Shown here: in pieces, positions 1 through 8,485 of the stretch
Position numbering within the stretch: the first letter of the stretch is position 1
Layout of the letters: each line of letters starts with the position of its first letter
Source: CBFGRV01 sp965651265
GTDB taxonomy: Bacteria > Bacteroidota > Rhodothermia > Rhodothermales > VXPQ01
NCBI GenBank assembly: GCA_965651265.1
Contig: CBFGRV010000015.1
Coordinates: 9,630-73,629, forward strand
Reading direction: 5' to 3'
DNA: 64,000 nucleotides
Translations under genes and position numbers: made by a program
Notes under the pieces: generated by a model
What the model was told of the DNA's origin: nothing
What the model saw: only the letters and a program-made list of their open reading frames with translations
Database searches by the model: none

Positions 1-1
1 T

Positions 2-1276
2 TCCGGACTTCTGGGCGTCGTTCTCCCGCTGTTCCTTTTCTGGATGGTCGGATGTAGCACGGCAGAAGCGGAACGTTCGTCGGAGCCGATCGGGCCGACC
101 TCTGACAGCTTCACGGTACGCCTCACCGATTTCGAAGAAGAGAAAATCTTCAGGTTGAGCATCGGCCCGGTGGACGTGCCCGTGGAGGAGCACGGCGACG
201 GGCACCATCACTATGGCGTGATGCCGGAGCCGAAGACCGTCACCTTCCCGAAATCGGCCTACATCACCGGGTTCAGCTACCGCGTGTTGGGCGGCAACGG
301 CGAAGTGCTTCCGACGGACATCCTCCACCACATGAACGTCATCAAGCCGAAATACCGCGAGCTCTTCCTGCCCATTTCCCAGCGGATGCTCGCCCTCGGC
401 AAAGAAACGGGTTCCCAGTCGCTGCCGAGCCTCTTGTTCGGGCATCCGGTAGAGGCCGGCGCAGAAGTCGTCGTGTCCGTCATGCTGCACAATCCGATGG
501 GGCAGCATCTGGAGGATGTCTCCGTGGAGGTCGAGCTCAAGTACGTGAACGACAATCGGCCGTGGCCGCTCTGGGAGGTGCATCCTTTTCAGTTGGATGT
601 CCAATTCCCGGCGGGCGAAAAGGCATTCGACCTCCCACCCGGCGTGTCGACGTTCTCATACGAAGGCAGCCCCGTGATGCAGGGCCGGATCATCGCTGTG
701 GGCTCGCACCTTCACGAGTTCGCCGAAAGCATCTGGCTGGAAGACGTGACCGCCGGCGAGCTCCTCTGGGAAGGGCGTCCCATCGAAGATGCGGAGGGGA
801 ATCTGACGGGCGTCACGATCGGGAAGCTGTACAAGAAGCTCGGCAAGAAGATTTTCCCCGATCACGTCTACCGTGTCACCGTCCAGTACAACAACACCAC
901 ACCCGATACCCTTTACCAGGGCGGCATGGGCGTGGTGGCCGGTGTGTTCATCCCGTCGGATGCCGATTCATGGCCGCTGGCGGACACGACGGACCCGCTC
1001 TACCAGATCGACCGCCTCCATTACCTGCGCAAGGTCAGCGGCACATACGAGGAGCTGCTCCCCCGGATGAACGGAATGGATCCCGCGGTGCATCCCGCCG
1101 ATCACGATGCGGATCATTCGCACGGCGAGCATATGTCACACCCGGATGATGGAGGGGTATCCCATCCACATGACGAGGGGATGTCGCACACCCACGAGGA
1201 CGAGATTCCGCACCCGCACGACGGCGCCCCATCGCGCCCACACCACACCGAGGGGCACGACCATCACAATCACTGA
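2..1276 (+). CDS. Lipoprotein with copper type II monooxygenase (PHM/DBH)-like metal pattern and His-rich tail, 5' end missing
   Basis: The frame is open from base 2. It reads a hydrophobic stretch ending in MVGC (Cys at base 53), a lipoprotein signal, so the true start lies left of the window. Counting from the Met at base 44, HHM (95-97), LHNP (His149), HLH (222-224) and GGMG (Met295) fall in the order of the two copper sites of peptidylglycine alpha-hydroxylating monooxygenase (HHM, His, HxH, Met). About 55 C-terminal residues form a His/Asp-rich tail of HPHDEG-like units that could bind metal. The gene is followed by a convergent small gene. Calling it an enzyme is inference; it could be a copper-binding lipoprotein that keeps only the fold. 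Confidence 0.6.
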   Translation, partial: SGLLGVVLPLFLFWMVGCSTAEAERSSEPIGPTSDSFTVRLTDFEEEKIFRLSIGPVDVPVEEHGDGHHHYGVMPEPKTVTFPKSAYITGFSYRVLGGNGEVLPTDILHHMNVIKPKYRELFLPISQRMLALGKETGSQSLPSLLFGHPVEAGAEVVVSVMLHNPMGQHLEDVSVEVELKYVNDNRPWPLWEVHPFQLDVQFPAGEKAFDLPPGVSTFSYEGSPVMQGRIIAVGSHLHEFAESIWLEDVTAGELLWEGRPIEDAEGNLTGVTIGKLYKKLGKKIFPDHVYRVTVQYNNTTPDTLYQGGMGVVAGVFIPSDADSWPLADTTDPLYQIDRLHYLRKVSGTYEELLPRMNGMDPAVHPADHDADHSHGEHMSHPDDGGVSHPHDEGMSHTHEDEIPHPHDGAPSRPHHTEGHDHHNH

Positions 1277-1294
1277 TCCCGCGTGACGGAGGGC

Positions 1295-1540
1295 TCAGTT
1301 GTGGGCGTGCTCGTGGAGGGCCCGATCGGCGAGCTCCTCCAGCACGTCATCTGAAGGCGGGACCGCTCTCTGCACCAGAATCGGAATCTCGATCACATCG
1401 CCCCGGCGCACAGGCATGCCGAGTTCCTCCATTGGCTGAAGGAGGTCGGCTGCGAGCCTCAGGGAGTCCGCGATCCGGTGGCGGCGATCCTCGTCCGCCA
1501 GGATGGCTTCGCGATCTATCCGCGGCTTCTCGATAATCAT
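1295..1540 (-). CDS. Small hypothetical protein (81 aa)
   Basis: A short acidic, probably helical protein starting MIIEKPRIDREA. I chose the Met at 1540 because GGAGG (minus strand, bases 1551-1547) lies 6 nt upstream; a Met one codon earlier is too close to it. There is no signal peptide, membrane segment or recognisable motif. The C-terminus is His-rich (HEHAHN). It converges on the His-rich lipoprotein with an 18-nt gap, so it has its own promoter, presumably in the 1541-1911 gap. Function unknown. Confidence 0.5.
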   Translation of the reverse strand: MIIEKPRIDREAILADEDRRHRIADSLRLAADLLQPMEELGMPVRRGDVIEIPILVQRAVPPSDDVLEELADRALHEHAHN

Positions 1541-1911
1541 CATTCTCCTCCGAAGTCGATGGACTTCCACTCGTTCCTATGTGATAGGTATACGCCCCGA
1601 GTGGGCTCGCCCGTGGCAGGTATTGCCGGGAAACCGCGCGGTGGATTCATGACATCCGGCGTAGGGGAAGACCGGCAGCCCGCGAGTTCCGAATGTGCCG
1701 GCATCGAACGAACCCGCAACGATCGGCGCATTACGGCCGTCCTACCCCACTACGAGCAAACTCAGGCCGCTTGATGTGCGTTAGGCATCACGGACAGCCG
1801 ACCGGCCATGAATCGCCATCCGAACCGAACACCGGCCATCTGAATCGACTACCGGGCCCTCGAACGGCCGTCGCCCAGTCGCGCCCCATCTGACGGATCC
1901 ATCACCCGCCT
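1541..1911. other. Intergenic gap between divergent genes
   Basis: This 371-nt stretch separates the small minus-strand gene from the plus-strand Pat-like gene and must hold both promoters. The only structure I see is a short inverted repeat, CCTAT-gtg-ATAGG (1576-1588), directly followed by tatac, about 40 nt upstream of the minus-strand start; it could be an operator. Short ORFs here have no coding character. Confidence 0.4.
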
Positions 1912-4740
1912 ATGCCGCCCACGATCGACCCAGCCCACAACCTTTTCCTCGTACAGGATAGGCCGCTCGATGCCATCTTCCATCCGCGTAGCATCGCCGT
2001 GATCGGCGCCTCCGAGACCCACGGCAGCGTCGGCCGCACGCTCCTCTGGAATCTCATCTCGAGTCCATTCGGAGGCACCGTCTATCCCGTCAACCCGAGG
2101 CGCCCGAGCGTCCTCGGGATCAAAGCCTACCCGTCCGTGACAGAGGTACCCGATGAGGTCGACCTCGCCGTCATCGCCACACCGGCCCCGACCGTACCGA
2201 AGGTGATCGCCGAGTGCGTCGACAAGGGGGTGCACGGCGCCATCATTATTTCGGCCGGATTCAAGGAAATCGGCGAGGCGGGCCACGAGTTGGAGCAACA
2301 GGTCCTCGAGGTGGCTCGGCGCGGAAAGCTGCGGATCATCGGGCCCAACTGCCTGGGTGTGATGCGACCTCCGGGCGGCCTCAATGCCACGTTCGCGCGC
2401 GGCATGGCGCGCACGGGCAACGTCGCATTCATCAGCCAGAGCGGCGCCCTCCTGACCGGAATCCTCGATTGGAGCTTCCGCGAGAACGTCGGCTTCAGCG
2501 CCTTCGTATCGGTAGGGTCGATGTTGGATGTCGGATGGGGCGACCTCATCACCTATCTGGGCGACGACCCGGCCACGCAGAGCATCCTCATCTACATGGA
2601 GTCGATCGGCGATGCCCGATCGTTCCTGTCCGCAGCCCGGCACGTCGCGCGCGAGAAGCCCATCATCGTGATCAAGGCCGGACGCACCGAGCAAGCGGCC
2701 AAGGCCGCCGCTTCGCACACCGGCACCCTCACGGGTAGCGACGAGGTGCTCTCGGCCGCCTTCCGCCGCAGCGGCGTGCTGCGCGTCGACACCATCTCGG
2801 ACCTGTTCTACATGGCCGAGGTCCTCGCCAAGCAACCGCGCCCATCGGGACGGCACCTTTCGATTCTCACCAACGCCGGCGGACCCGGCGTCCTGGCGAC
2901 GGATGCTCTGATCGCCGGTGGCGGAGAGCTCGCCGAGCTATCCGACGCGACGATGGAGGAGCTCAACAGCTTCCTCCCCCCGGCGTGGAGCCGCGGCAAT
3001 CCGATCGACATCCTGGGAGATGCCGACGCGGACCGCTACGCCCGCGCCATGGAGGTCGTCGAGAAGGACAAGAACAGCGACGGGCTTCTGGTGGTGCTGA
3101 CGCCGCAGGACATGACGGACCCCTCGCTCGTTGCCGAGGGTCTCGCCCGTTACGCCACGAGCGAGAAGCGGTCGAGCAGGAAGCCCATCATCGCCAGCTG
3201 GATGGGCGGACCGACCGTCGCCGTAGGCGAAAATATCCTCAACCAGGCCGGCATCCCGACCTTCGGCTATCCCGATACGGCGGCCAAGCTCTTCAACTAC
3301 ATGTGGCGCTACAGCTACAACGTACGGGCCCTGTACGAAACGCCCTCCCTCGCGCACGTCGACGACGACGCCGATGCGCGACGGATCACGTCGGAGGTCA
3401 TTGAGTCCGCCCGCGAGGCCGGCCGGACGCTCCTCACCGAGCACGAGTCCAAGAAGCTGCTCCGAGCCTACGGCATTCCGGTGACGGAGTCGATCCTGGC
3501 TACCTCCACAGATGAGGCCGTGGCGGCGGCGGAGCAGATCGGATATCCCGTCGTCGTTAAGCTGCACTCGTACACCATAACGCACAAGACCGACGTCGGT
3601 GGCGTCAAGCTGAATCTGGGATCCGCCGATGATGTGCGGGCCGCCTTCGAGGATATTCGTTCCCGGCTGGATGAACTGGGCAAGTCGGATGGCTTCGATG
3701 GCGTGGCCGTCCAGCCCATGATCCGGCTCCGCGGCTACGAGCTCATCGTGGGCTCCAGCATCGACGAGCAGTTCGGGCCCGTGCTCCTGTTCGGCTCCGG
3801 CGGGACGCTTGTCGAGGTCTACAAGGACCGGGCGCTGGCGCTGCCACCGCTCACCACCACGCTAGCGCGCCGCCTGATGGAGCAGACGAAGATCTACACC
3901 GCTCTTCAGGGCGTCCGCGGGATGAAGCCGGTCGACCTGGATCTGCTCGAGAAGATGCTGGTCCGCTTCAGCCAGCTGGTGGTCGAGCAGCGGATGATCA
4001 AAGAAATCGACATCAACCCCCTGTTGGCATCGGGAGAGCACATCCTGGCGCTGGATGCCCGCGTCGTGCTGCACGATCCGGACGTGACGGACGACGAATT
4101 GCCAAGGACGGCCATCCGACCCTACCCGTACCAGTACGCTTCGCGATGGACGGCCAAAGACGGCACCGTGTACAACATCCGACCCATCCGGCCGGAGGAT
4201 GAGCCCGGTCTGGTGGCCTTCCATCATTCACTCTCTGAGGAGAGCGTTTACCTGCGCTATGCGAACATCATGAAGCTCAGCCAGCGCGTGGCCCATGAGC
4301 GGCTCTCGCATCTGTGCTTCATCGACTACGACCGGGAGATGGCGTTGGTGGCTGAGACGGTGAACGGCGAGGGTGCCGGCCTCGCGAGTGGGGATGGCAT
4401 CCGCGGCGACGGCCGCGCCGAACAGCACGAAATGGGGCCGGAGGGATCAAGCGCTGCCGGCCAGATCGTAGCAGTGGGGCGGCTCACGAAGATCGGCGGC
4501 ACGAACGAGGCGGAGTTTGCGCTACTCGTCAGTGACGCGCATCAGGGGAAGGGACTCGGAACAGAACTGCTGCGCCGGCTCGTCGAGATCGGGAAAAACG
4601 AGCGGCTCGACCGAATCACGGCCGACGTGCTGCGCGAAAATTTGGGGATGCGGATCGTGAGCGAAAGAGTCGGATTCCGCGCCGTGTCCACGGATCCGGG
4701 CGATCCCACGCTGAAGGTCGTCAGAGAATTGAGCGCCTGA
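1912..4740 (+). CDS. Pat-like protein: ADP-forming acyl-CoA synthetase domains fused to a GNAT acetyltransferase
   Basis: At 942 residues it has the architecture of the protein lysine acetyltransferase Pat/PatZ. A CoA-binding Rossmann domain (about 20-115, VIGAS near 30) is followed by two succinyl-CoA-ligase-like domains (about 145-470), an ATP-grasp domain (about 490-710) and a C-terminal GNAT domain (about 745-940) with an acetyl-CoA loop QGKGLG near 876. Pat enzymes acetylate and silence acyl-CoA synthetases such as Acs. The GNAT domain carries a Gly/Glu-rich insertion of about 40 residues after its first strands. SHTG at 268-271 keeps the His that is phosphorylated in ADP-forming ligases, so ligase activity cannot be excluded. 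It ends one base before a convergent gene. Confidence 0.88.
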   Translation: MPPTIDPAHNLFLVQDRPLDAIFHPRSIAVIGASETHGSVGRTLLWNLISSPFGGTVYPVNPRRPSVLGIKAYPSVTEVPDEVDLAVIATPAPTVPKVIAECVDKGVHGAIIISAGFKEIGEAGHELEQQVLEVARRGKLRIIGPNCLGVMRPPGGLNATFARGMARTGNVAFISQSGALLTGILDWSFRENVGFSAFVSVGSMLDVGWGDLITYLGDDPATQSILIYMESIGDARSFLSAARHVAREKPIIVIKAGRTEQAAKAAASHTGTLTGSDEVLSAAFRRSGVLRVDTISDLFYMAEVLAKQPRPSGRHLSILTNAGGPGVLATDALIAGGGELAELSDATMEELNSFLPPAWSRGNPIDILGDADADRYARAMEVVEKDKNSDGLLVVLTPQDMTDPSLVAEGLARYATSEKRSSRKPIIASWMGGPTVAVGENILNQAGIPTFGYPDTAAKLFNYMWRYSYNVRALYETPSLAHVDDDADARRITSEVIESAREAGRTLLTEHESKKLLRAYGIPVTESILATSTDEAVAAAEQIGYPVVVKLHSYTITHKTDVGGVKLNLGSADDVRAAFEDIRSRLDELGKSDGFDGVAVQPMIRLRGYELIVGSSIDEQFGPVLLFGSGGTLVEVYKDRALALPPLTTTLARRLMEQTKIYTALQGVRGMKPVDLDLLEKMLVRFSQLVVEQRMIKEIDINPLLASGEHILALDARVVLHDPDVTDDELPRTAIRPYPYQYASRWTAKDGTVYNIRPIRPEDEPGLVAFHHSLSEESVYLRYANIMKLSQRVAHERLSHLCFIDYDREMALVAETVNGEGAGLASGDGIRGDGRAEQHEMGPEGSSAAGQIVAVGRLTKIGGTNEAEFALLVSDAHQGKGLGTELLRRLVEIGKNERLDRITADVLRENLGMRIVSERVGFRAVSTDPGDPTLKVVRELSA

Positions 4741-4977
4741 TCAGCTTCGTTCGCGTCCGGCCCACCACGGCGGACCCTGAATGCCGCGGGCCTTCAACTC
4801 GCGTGCTAGCGCCTCCAGGCGTCGTTCCGCCAGGTCACCCCGACGACGACTGTCTCGATCCTTCGCCCGCTCTCTGAGCTCCGCTGCGTCCTTCTCGGCT
4901 TCCTCCATCATCTCGAGGAGCTCTGAATCAGGAAGCAACTGGATGTCTCGAAGTGGATAACGGTTTCGTGCTCGCAT
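4741..4977 (-). CDS. Small charged hypothetical protein (78 aa)
   Basis: A highly charged helical protein (runs of Glu/Arg from about 20 to 70) ending in a Trp-Trp pair. No signal peptide. The ATG at 4977 has AGGGGG upstream at good spacing. The stop codon abuts the stop of the convergent Pat-like gene, so the two ends share no spare bases. A TATACT box on the minus strand (5030-5025) is a possible -10. Not recognised as a known family. Confidence 0.55.
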   Translation of the reverse strand: MRARNRYPLRDIQLLPDSELLEMMEEAEKDAAELRERAKDRDSRRRGDLAERRLEALARELKARGIQGPPWWAGRERS

Positions 4978-5324
4978 GGCCCTGGCCCCCTTGCTAACGC
5001 CTTGTTTCGTTTCCCGATAGGTCTAGTATATTCGCCGCCCGAGGCGAGGAGAATAGAGCGATCTACCCATAGGCACATCGGGGTTTCCCTTACTCTACCA
5101 AGCGCCTCGAGAAAGGATCGAGCCGCGCCGTCTGGTAATTGTCACGATGCTGTTCCCGGAACCCTCGATGTCGGAGAAACGGAGCTCTCACGCTCCATTT
5201 CGCAGCAGAATCTCCAGGGCCTACGGCCATTCGCCATGCTTGTTGTGGAATGAACTTGTAGGCGCCGGCAAGAATGCGACGAGGGCCGGAATGTGACCGG
5301 CCCTCGCTCCTTGCACCATCCTCC
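4978..5324. other. Intergenic gap with a terminator hairpin
   Basis: This 347-nt stretch carries the probable promoter of the small charged protein on its left (minus-strand TATACT at 5030-5025, poor -35) and the terminator of the hsp20 gene on its right (5280-5306). The 83-residue plus-strand ORF at 5002-5253 lacks a ribosome-binding site and any protein-like composition, so I do not call it. Confidence 0.4.
5280..5306 (-). terminator. Hairpin terminator downstream of hsp20
   Basis: Perfect 10-bp stem CGAGGGCCGG / CCGGCCCTCG with a 7-nt loop, 18 nt past the hsp20 stop codon. There is no strong T run, so termination efficiency is uncertain, but the position fits the 3' end of the hsp20 transcript. 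Confidence 0.65.
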
Positions 5325-5765
5325 TTACTTGATCTCGATCCGGCGAGGTTTCGCCTCCTCGGCCTTCTGTACGCGGATCGTCAGGACACCATCCTTCAGC
5401 TCCGCCTCGACCTCCTTGTCGTCGGCCGCCTTGGGCAGGAGGACATTCCGGAAGAATCGCCCGTAGCTTCTCTCGACTACGAGCAGGTTGTCCTTCTCTT
5501 CTTCCGTCTCCAGCTTGCGCTCGCCACTGACGGAGAGGCGATTCTCTTCGAGATTGATCGTGATCTGATCCTTCTCGATGCCCGGTACCTCCATGCTGAT
5601 GATGTACTCGCTCTCCGTCTCCTTCATGTCGAGTGCAGGAGACCAGACGGCAAGACCCGCCTCGCTGTCCGTGACTTCGGGCAAGAACTCACCGAACAGC
5701 CGATCGATTTCCTTCTGAAGCGACCGCATCATTGGAAGCGGCCGATATCTCGTTAGATAGGGCAT
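5325..5765 (-). CDS. Hsp20/alpha-crystallin family small heat-shock protein
   Basis: An ATP-independent holdase chaperone, 146 residues from MPYLTRY. This start is preferred over an upstream in-frame Met because AGGAGGTG lies at ideal spacing before it. The alpha-crystallin domain spans about 40-140: it includes MEVPGI, a LSVSGERK strand and the DGVLTIRV signature, and the protein ends in a RRIEIK tail with the I-x-I motif used for oligomer assembly. Length is typical of bacterial class A sHsps. It is monocistronic, followed by a strong hairpin and preceded by a 149-nt gap. No CIRCE or obvious RNA thermometer was seen. Confidence 0.95.
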   Translation of the reverse strand: MPYLTRYRPLPMMRSLQKEIDRLFGEFLPEVTDSEAGLAVWSPALDMKETESEYIISMEVPGIEKDQITINLEENRLSVSGERKLETEEEKDNLLVVERSYGRFFRNVLLPKAADDKEVEAELKDGVLTIRVQKAEEAKPRRIEIK

Positions 5766-5914
5766 AGCACACCTCCTAGTGGTTAGATCGACATAGTGAC
5801 CGAAGTCAACATAATCGTCCCCGGCGGAAGCCGATAGTCGGGGAATTTGATGTTCCGACACCGGCATTCCCGGCCGAGCATGTGCGGCTTTCTACTACAC
5901 GCGTAGGGACCTCC

Positions 5915-6523
5915 CTACTGCTTCATGCCGGGCGGAATCGGAAAGGCCGTGCTCGATGATATCGAGGCATAGCGACCCGGGCTCAGATAGGCGAGAAGTG
6001 CATTCGAGTGGATGGTCTCGGCATCATCCGTATCCGGGCCTCGCAAGTACCGTTCGTCGACGTGCGCGGCTTCGATGAACCCGATGATGATGCTGTATTT
6101 CCCGAAGCCGTCGATGATGCGCTCCATCTTGCATTCGAAAAAGAGGTAGGCATCCTGGAGAAAGCGGCCGTTGATGTGCCGCGCCGGCAAGGTCGGTAGC
6201 TTCTCGAGGGATGGCTTCTCTTCGTCGTCTCCGCACCGAGGTTCGGCCGTCATGCTGGCCACGATCACCTGCGATGGCTTCGGAAAGCTCACCGTGAAGA
6301 AGCCATGGTCTCGGATATTCCGGTAGGTGGCGTGTTTTCGCGTGCAGACGAAGGCGAAGTAGTTATCCCACCCTACCGGCATCGCCATGTGCTTCGGCGC
6401 AAAATTGTAGCGATCGCCCTCGCGTGTTCCGATGACCACCAGGGGACTCACCATGAAGAAGTGAGTCCATAGAGGCTCGGAGACGTCCAGCGAAATCAGG
6501 TTGTTTGCAGATGTAGTTTCCAT
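5915..6523 (-). CDS. Flavin reductase-like (FMN-binding split-barrel) protein
   Basis: 202 residues from METTSANN; GGAGGG lies 5 nt before this ATG, while the upstream in-frame Met has no such site. The N-terminal half has the pattern of the flavin reductase-like split barrel that binds FMN: strand SPLVVIGTREGDRYN, then a loop APKHMAMP and a strand with NYFAFVC. Members reduce or carry flavin for partner oxygenases, but many are uncharacterised. No neighbouring oxygenase is visible, so the partner is unknown. It follows the Spy-like gene on the same strand with a hairpin between them. Confidence 0.8.
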   Translation of the reverse strand: METTSANNLISLDVSEPLWTHFFMVSPLVVIGTREGDRYNFAPKHMAMPVGWDNYFAFVCTRKHATYRNIRDHGFFTVSFPKPSQVIVASMTAEPRCGDDEEKPSLEKLPTLPARHINGRFLQDAYLFFECKMERIIDGFGKYSIIIGFIEAAHVDERYLRGPDTDDAETIHSNALLAYLSPGRYASISSSTAFPIPPGMKQ

Positions 6524-6545
6524 GCGCGCCCTCCATAAATATCGA

Positions 6546-6569
6546 GGGCTCTCGACCACCAGAGAGCCC
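6546..6569 (-). terminator. Hairpin between the Spy-like and flavin reductase-like genes
   Basis: 8-bp stem GGGCTCTC / GAGAGCCC with an 8-nt loop, 24 nt downstream of the Spy-like stop codon. On the minus strand it is followed by tcgatattta, a weak T-rich tail. It probably ends or attenuates the Spy-like transcript before the flavin reductase-like gene. Confidence 0.5.
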
Positions 6570-6592
6570 CCTTCACCATACATCACCCTCAC

Positions 6593-7411
6593 CTATCGCG
6601 GGGAGGGTCCTCCACCACCGCGGCGCCCACCGGGCCGCTGCATGTCCCTCTGCCGCGGCATCGGCCGATCGCCCCGTCGGAATTCACGGCGCTCCTGCCG
6701 CCAGGTCTGCCGCATCTGTTCGAGCTCGCGGCGCTGCTCATCTGTGAGCAGATTCATGACTTGTTCGCGGTGCCTCTCCATCCGCTCGAGCATCTGCTCG
6801 CGCCGCTGCTCGGGCGAGAGGTTGGCCCTTTCCTCGCGCCATGCCTGCATCTCGGCACGGTGCGCTTCGCGGAGACGGTTCAGTTCGGCTCGCTGCTCGT
6901 CGGAAAGATCGAGCTGATCTACCCACCCCCAGTTTCCTTGCATTTGCCAGGGCCTATCCCCTCGCATTGGTCCATTTCCGCGCATTCGCCACGGTCGATC
7001 TCCTTGCCATCCCCACCAGTCATCGTCATCGAATCGTGGCTGGAGGAGCCACGGCCGCTCCTCGAGCTGCGCGGCCTGCTCTTCCGTGAGGATGGATCGG
7101 AGTTGAGCGCGCAATGCCTCCATGGACTCGCGCGCGTGGTCACGCCGCTCCTCTCGTGTGGCCGACGAATGGGCCTCTCTCCACCGGTCCATCGCCGCGA
7201 TGTGCTCTTGCAGCATGGCTCGAACGCGGGATTGCTGCTCACTGGAAAGCTGCAGGCGCTGATTGAGCCGCTCGATGTGGCGCTCGATACGCCCATCCCG
7301 GTCTGCAGGGCCTCGCTGCGCGCGTTGCCCTACCTGGGCCACGGCATCGCCGACTCCCAGGGTCAGCGATGCCACGGCTGCGGCCAGGATCGCATGTGTG
7401 AAACGTTTCAT
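6593..7411 (-). CDS. Spy/CpxP-like periplasmic LTxxQ-repeat protein
   Basis: The product starts MKRFTHAIL with a clear Sec signal peptide (cleavage near AVAQ, about residue 26); the start at 7411 is supported by GGGGGTAG upstream. The mature part is helical and Arg/Glu/Gln-rich and repeats the LTxxQ signature of Spy/CpxP proteins: LSSEQQ, LTEEQ, LSDEQR, LSPEQR and LTDEQR. Spy is a periplasmic holdase and CpxP senses envelope stress. At 272 residues it is longer than Spy (about 160), with two repeat regions joined by a Trp/Gly/Arg-rich linker of about 50 residues. Neighbouring genes are also stress genes. Confidence 0.8.
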   Translation of the reverse strand: MKRFTHAILAAAVASLTLGVGDAVAQVGQRAQRGPADRDGRIERHIERLNQRLQLSSEQQSRVRAMLQEHIAAMDRWREAHSSATREERRDHARESMEALRAQLRSILTEEQAAQLEERPWLLQPRFDDDDWWGWQGDRPWRMRGNGPMRGDRPWQMQGNWGWVDQLDLSDEQRAELNRLREAHRAEMQAWREERANLSPEQRREQMLERMERHREQVMNLLTDEQRRELEQMRQTWRQERREFRRGDRPMPRQRDMQRPGGRRGGGGPSPR

Positions 7412-7475
7412 GGCGCTACCCCCATCATGTCGTCTATTCTGGGCGTCCTGAAGCAAGCTCCAGGGCGGCCCGGCC

Positions 7476-8333
7476 TCAGTGGTACATGAAGAACGGCACC
7501 TCGCACTCCTTCAGCAGCGTATGCGTGGTGGAGCCAAAGGTCATCCGGCTGATGGCCGAGACAGAGTGCGCACCCGCGACGATCAAGTCCGTGTTCACTT
7601 CCTTCGCGTACGCCAGTACGCGGCGCGGCGGATCATCCATCTCCAGGCTCGTCTTGCGAACGCGGGCGAACTCGTGGGCTCCCAGGTAGCAGGCGGTGCG
7701 CTCCAGCATGAGCTCGGAGGCCCGCCGCGAGGCATCACTCACCCACCCGCGAACGTGCAGGACCTCGACCTCGAGGTCGGATCCGAAAGGCTTGAGCTGC
7801 GCGAATCGATGCATCGTGCGTGTCGCCGCCTCGCTGCCATCATACGCGAGCAGCACGTGCTTGACGGCGCGATGCTCCTCCGGCACGATGAGCGTCGGGA
7901 TGATGCCCTCCTTCACGACGCGCGTAAGCGTCTGAGTGCGCTTTCCCGGCTGCGGATAAAAGAAGTGCGGCGTCCGGCCGATTACCAGCAGGTCGTGCGT
8001 CTTCATCTCCTCGACGATGCGCCTGTACGGCACACCTTCGCGCACCCGGCTGTCGTTCGCCACGCCGTCGGCATCGAGAATCGACTCGAACCGCTCAAGA
8101 ATCTCTCTGGCCGCGCGATGCGTCTTTGCGGTTAGCGCATCGCGCACCCTCTGCGCGTAGTATTGCCCGCCCACGGCGCCACCTGGCCCCACTTCCGCCG
8201 CAATTCGCTGCGTATGGACGAGGGCCAGGCCGGAAACGACGGCATCGTACCGCCGTGCGATCTCGGAGGCGTATCTAGTGGCGACATCCGAATCCTGATC
8301 GATGTCCAGCGCCACCAGTATCCGCTTGATCAT
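7476..8333 (-). CDS. Universal stress protein, tandem UspA domains
   Basis: Two UspA domains in tandem (about 1-140 and 150-285), each with the alternating strand-helix pattern of the family. The first opens IKRILVALDI; the second ends with the core VAGAHSVSAISRMTFGSTTHTLL, close to the G-2x-G-9x-G-S/T nucleotide-binding motif although the last Gly is shifted. The ATG at 8333 follows GGGGAGGTG; a GTG one codon upstream is also possible. Tandem USPs respond to starvation, energy or oxidative stress. An inverted repeat about 40 nt upstream (8373-8389) may be its operator. Confidence 0.9.
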   Translation of the reverse strand: MIKRILVALDIDQDSDVATRYASEIARRYDAVVSGLALVHTQRIAAEVGPGGAVGGQYYAQRVRDALTAKTHRAAREILERFESILDADGVANDSRVREGVPYRRIVEEMKTHDLLVIGRTPHFFYPQPGKRTQTLTRVVKEGIIPTLIVPEEHRAVKHVLLAYDGSEAATRTMHRFAQLKPFGSDLEVEVLHVRGWVSDASRRASELMLERTACYLGAHEFARVRKTSLEMDDPPRRVLAYAKEVNTDLIVAGAHSVSAISRMTFGSTTHTLLKECEVPFFMYH

Positions 8334-8372
8334 CACCGCACCTCCCCGGGTTGGATTCCCTGAAACTTTGCT

Positions 8373-8389
8373 TCATGTTAAACACATGA
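8373..8389. promoter_or_regulatory. Inverted repeat upstream of the universal stress gene
   Basis: TCATGT-taaac-ACATGA, a 6-bp perfect inverted repeat with a 5-nt spacer, in an AT-richer patch of a GC-rich gap. It lies 40-56 nt before the usp ATG. Size and symmetry suit a dimeric regulator, for example of the Crp/Fnr superfamily, though the half site is not a recognised consensus. Confidence 0.35.
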
Positions 8390-8485
8390 TGCAATGCCAG
8401 GATGCCCGCAGAGAACGGGGCTTCCAAGATTGTGATGCGGGGTTGCGGCGAGGGTGCAGGTAGGACGATCCCCTACACCCGAGCA

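Noticed and set aside
1849..2856. 335-residue minus-strand ORF opposite the Pat-like gene
   Set aside because: Composition is that of an antisense shadow in GC-rich DNA; the plus-strand frame has clear conserved domains.
5002..5253. 83-residue plus-strand ORF
   Set aside because: No ribosome-binding site, no motif, non-coding composition; lies in an intergenic gap.
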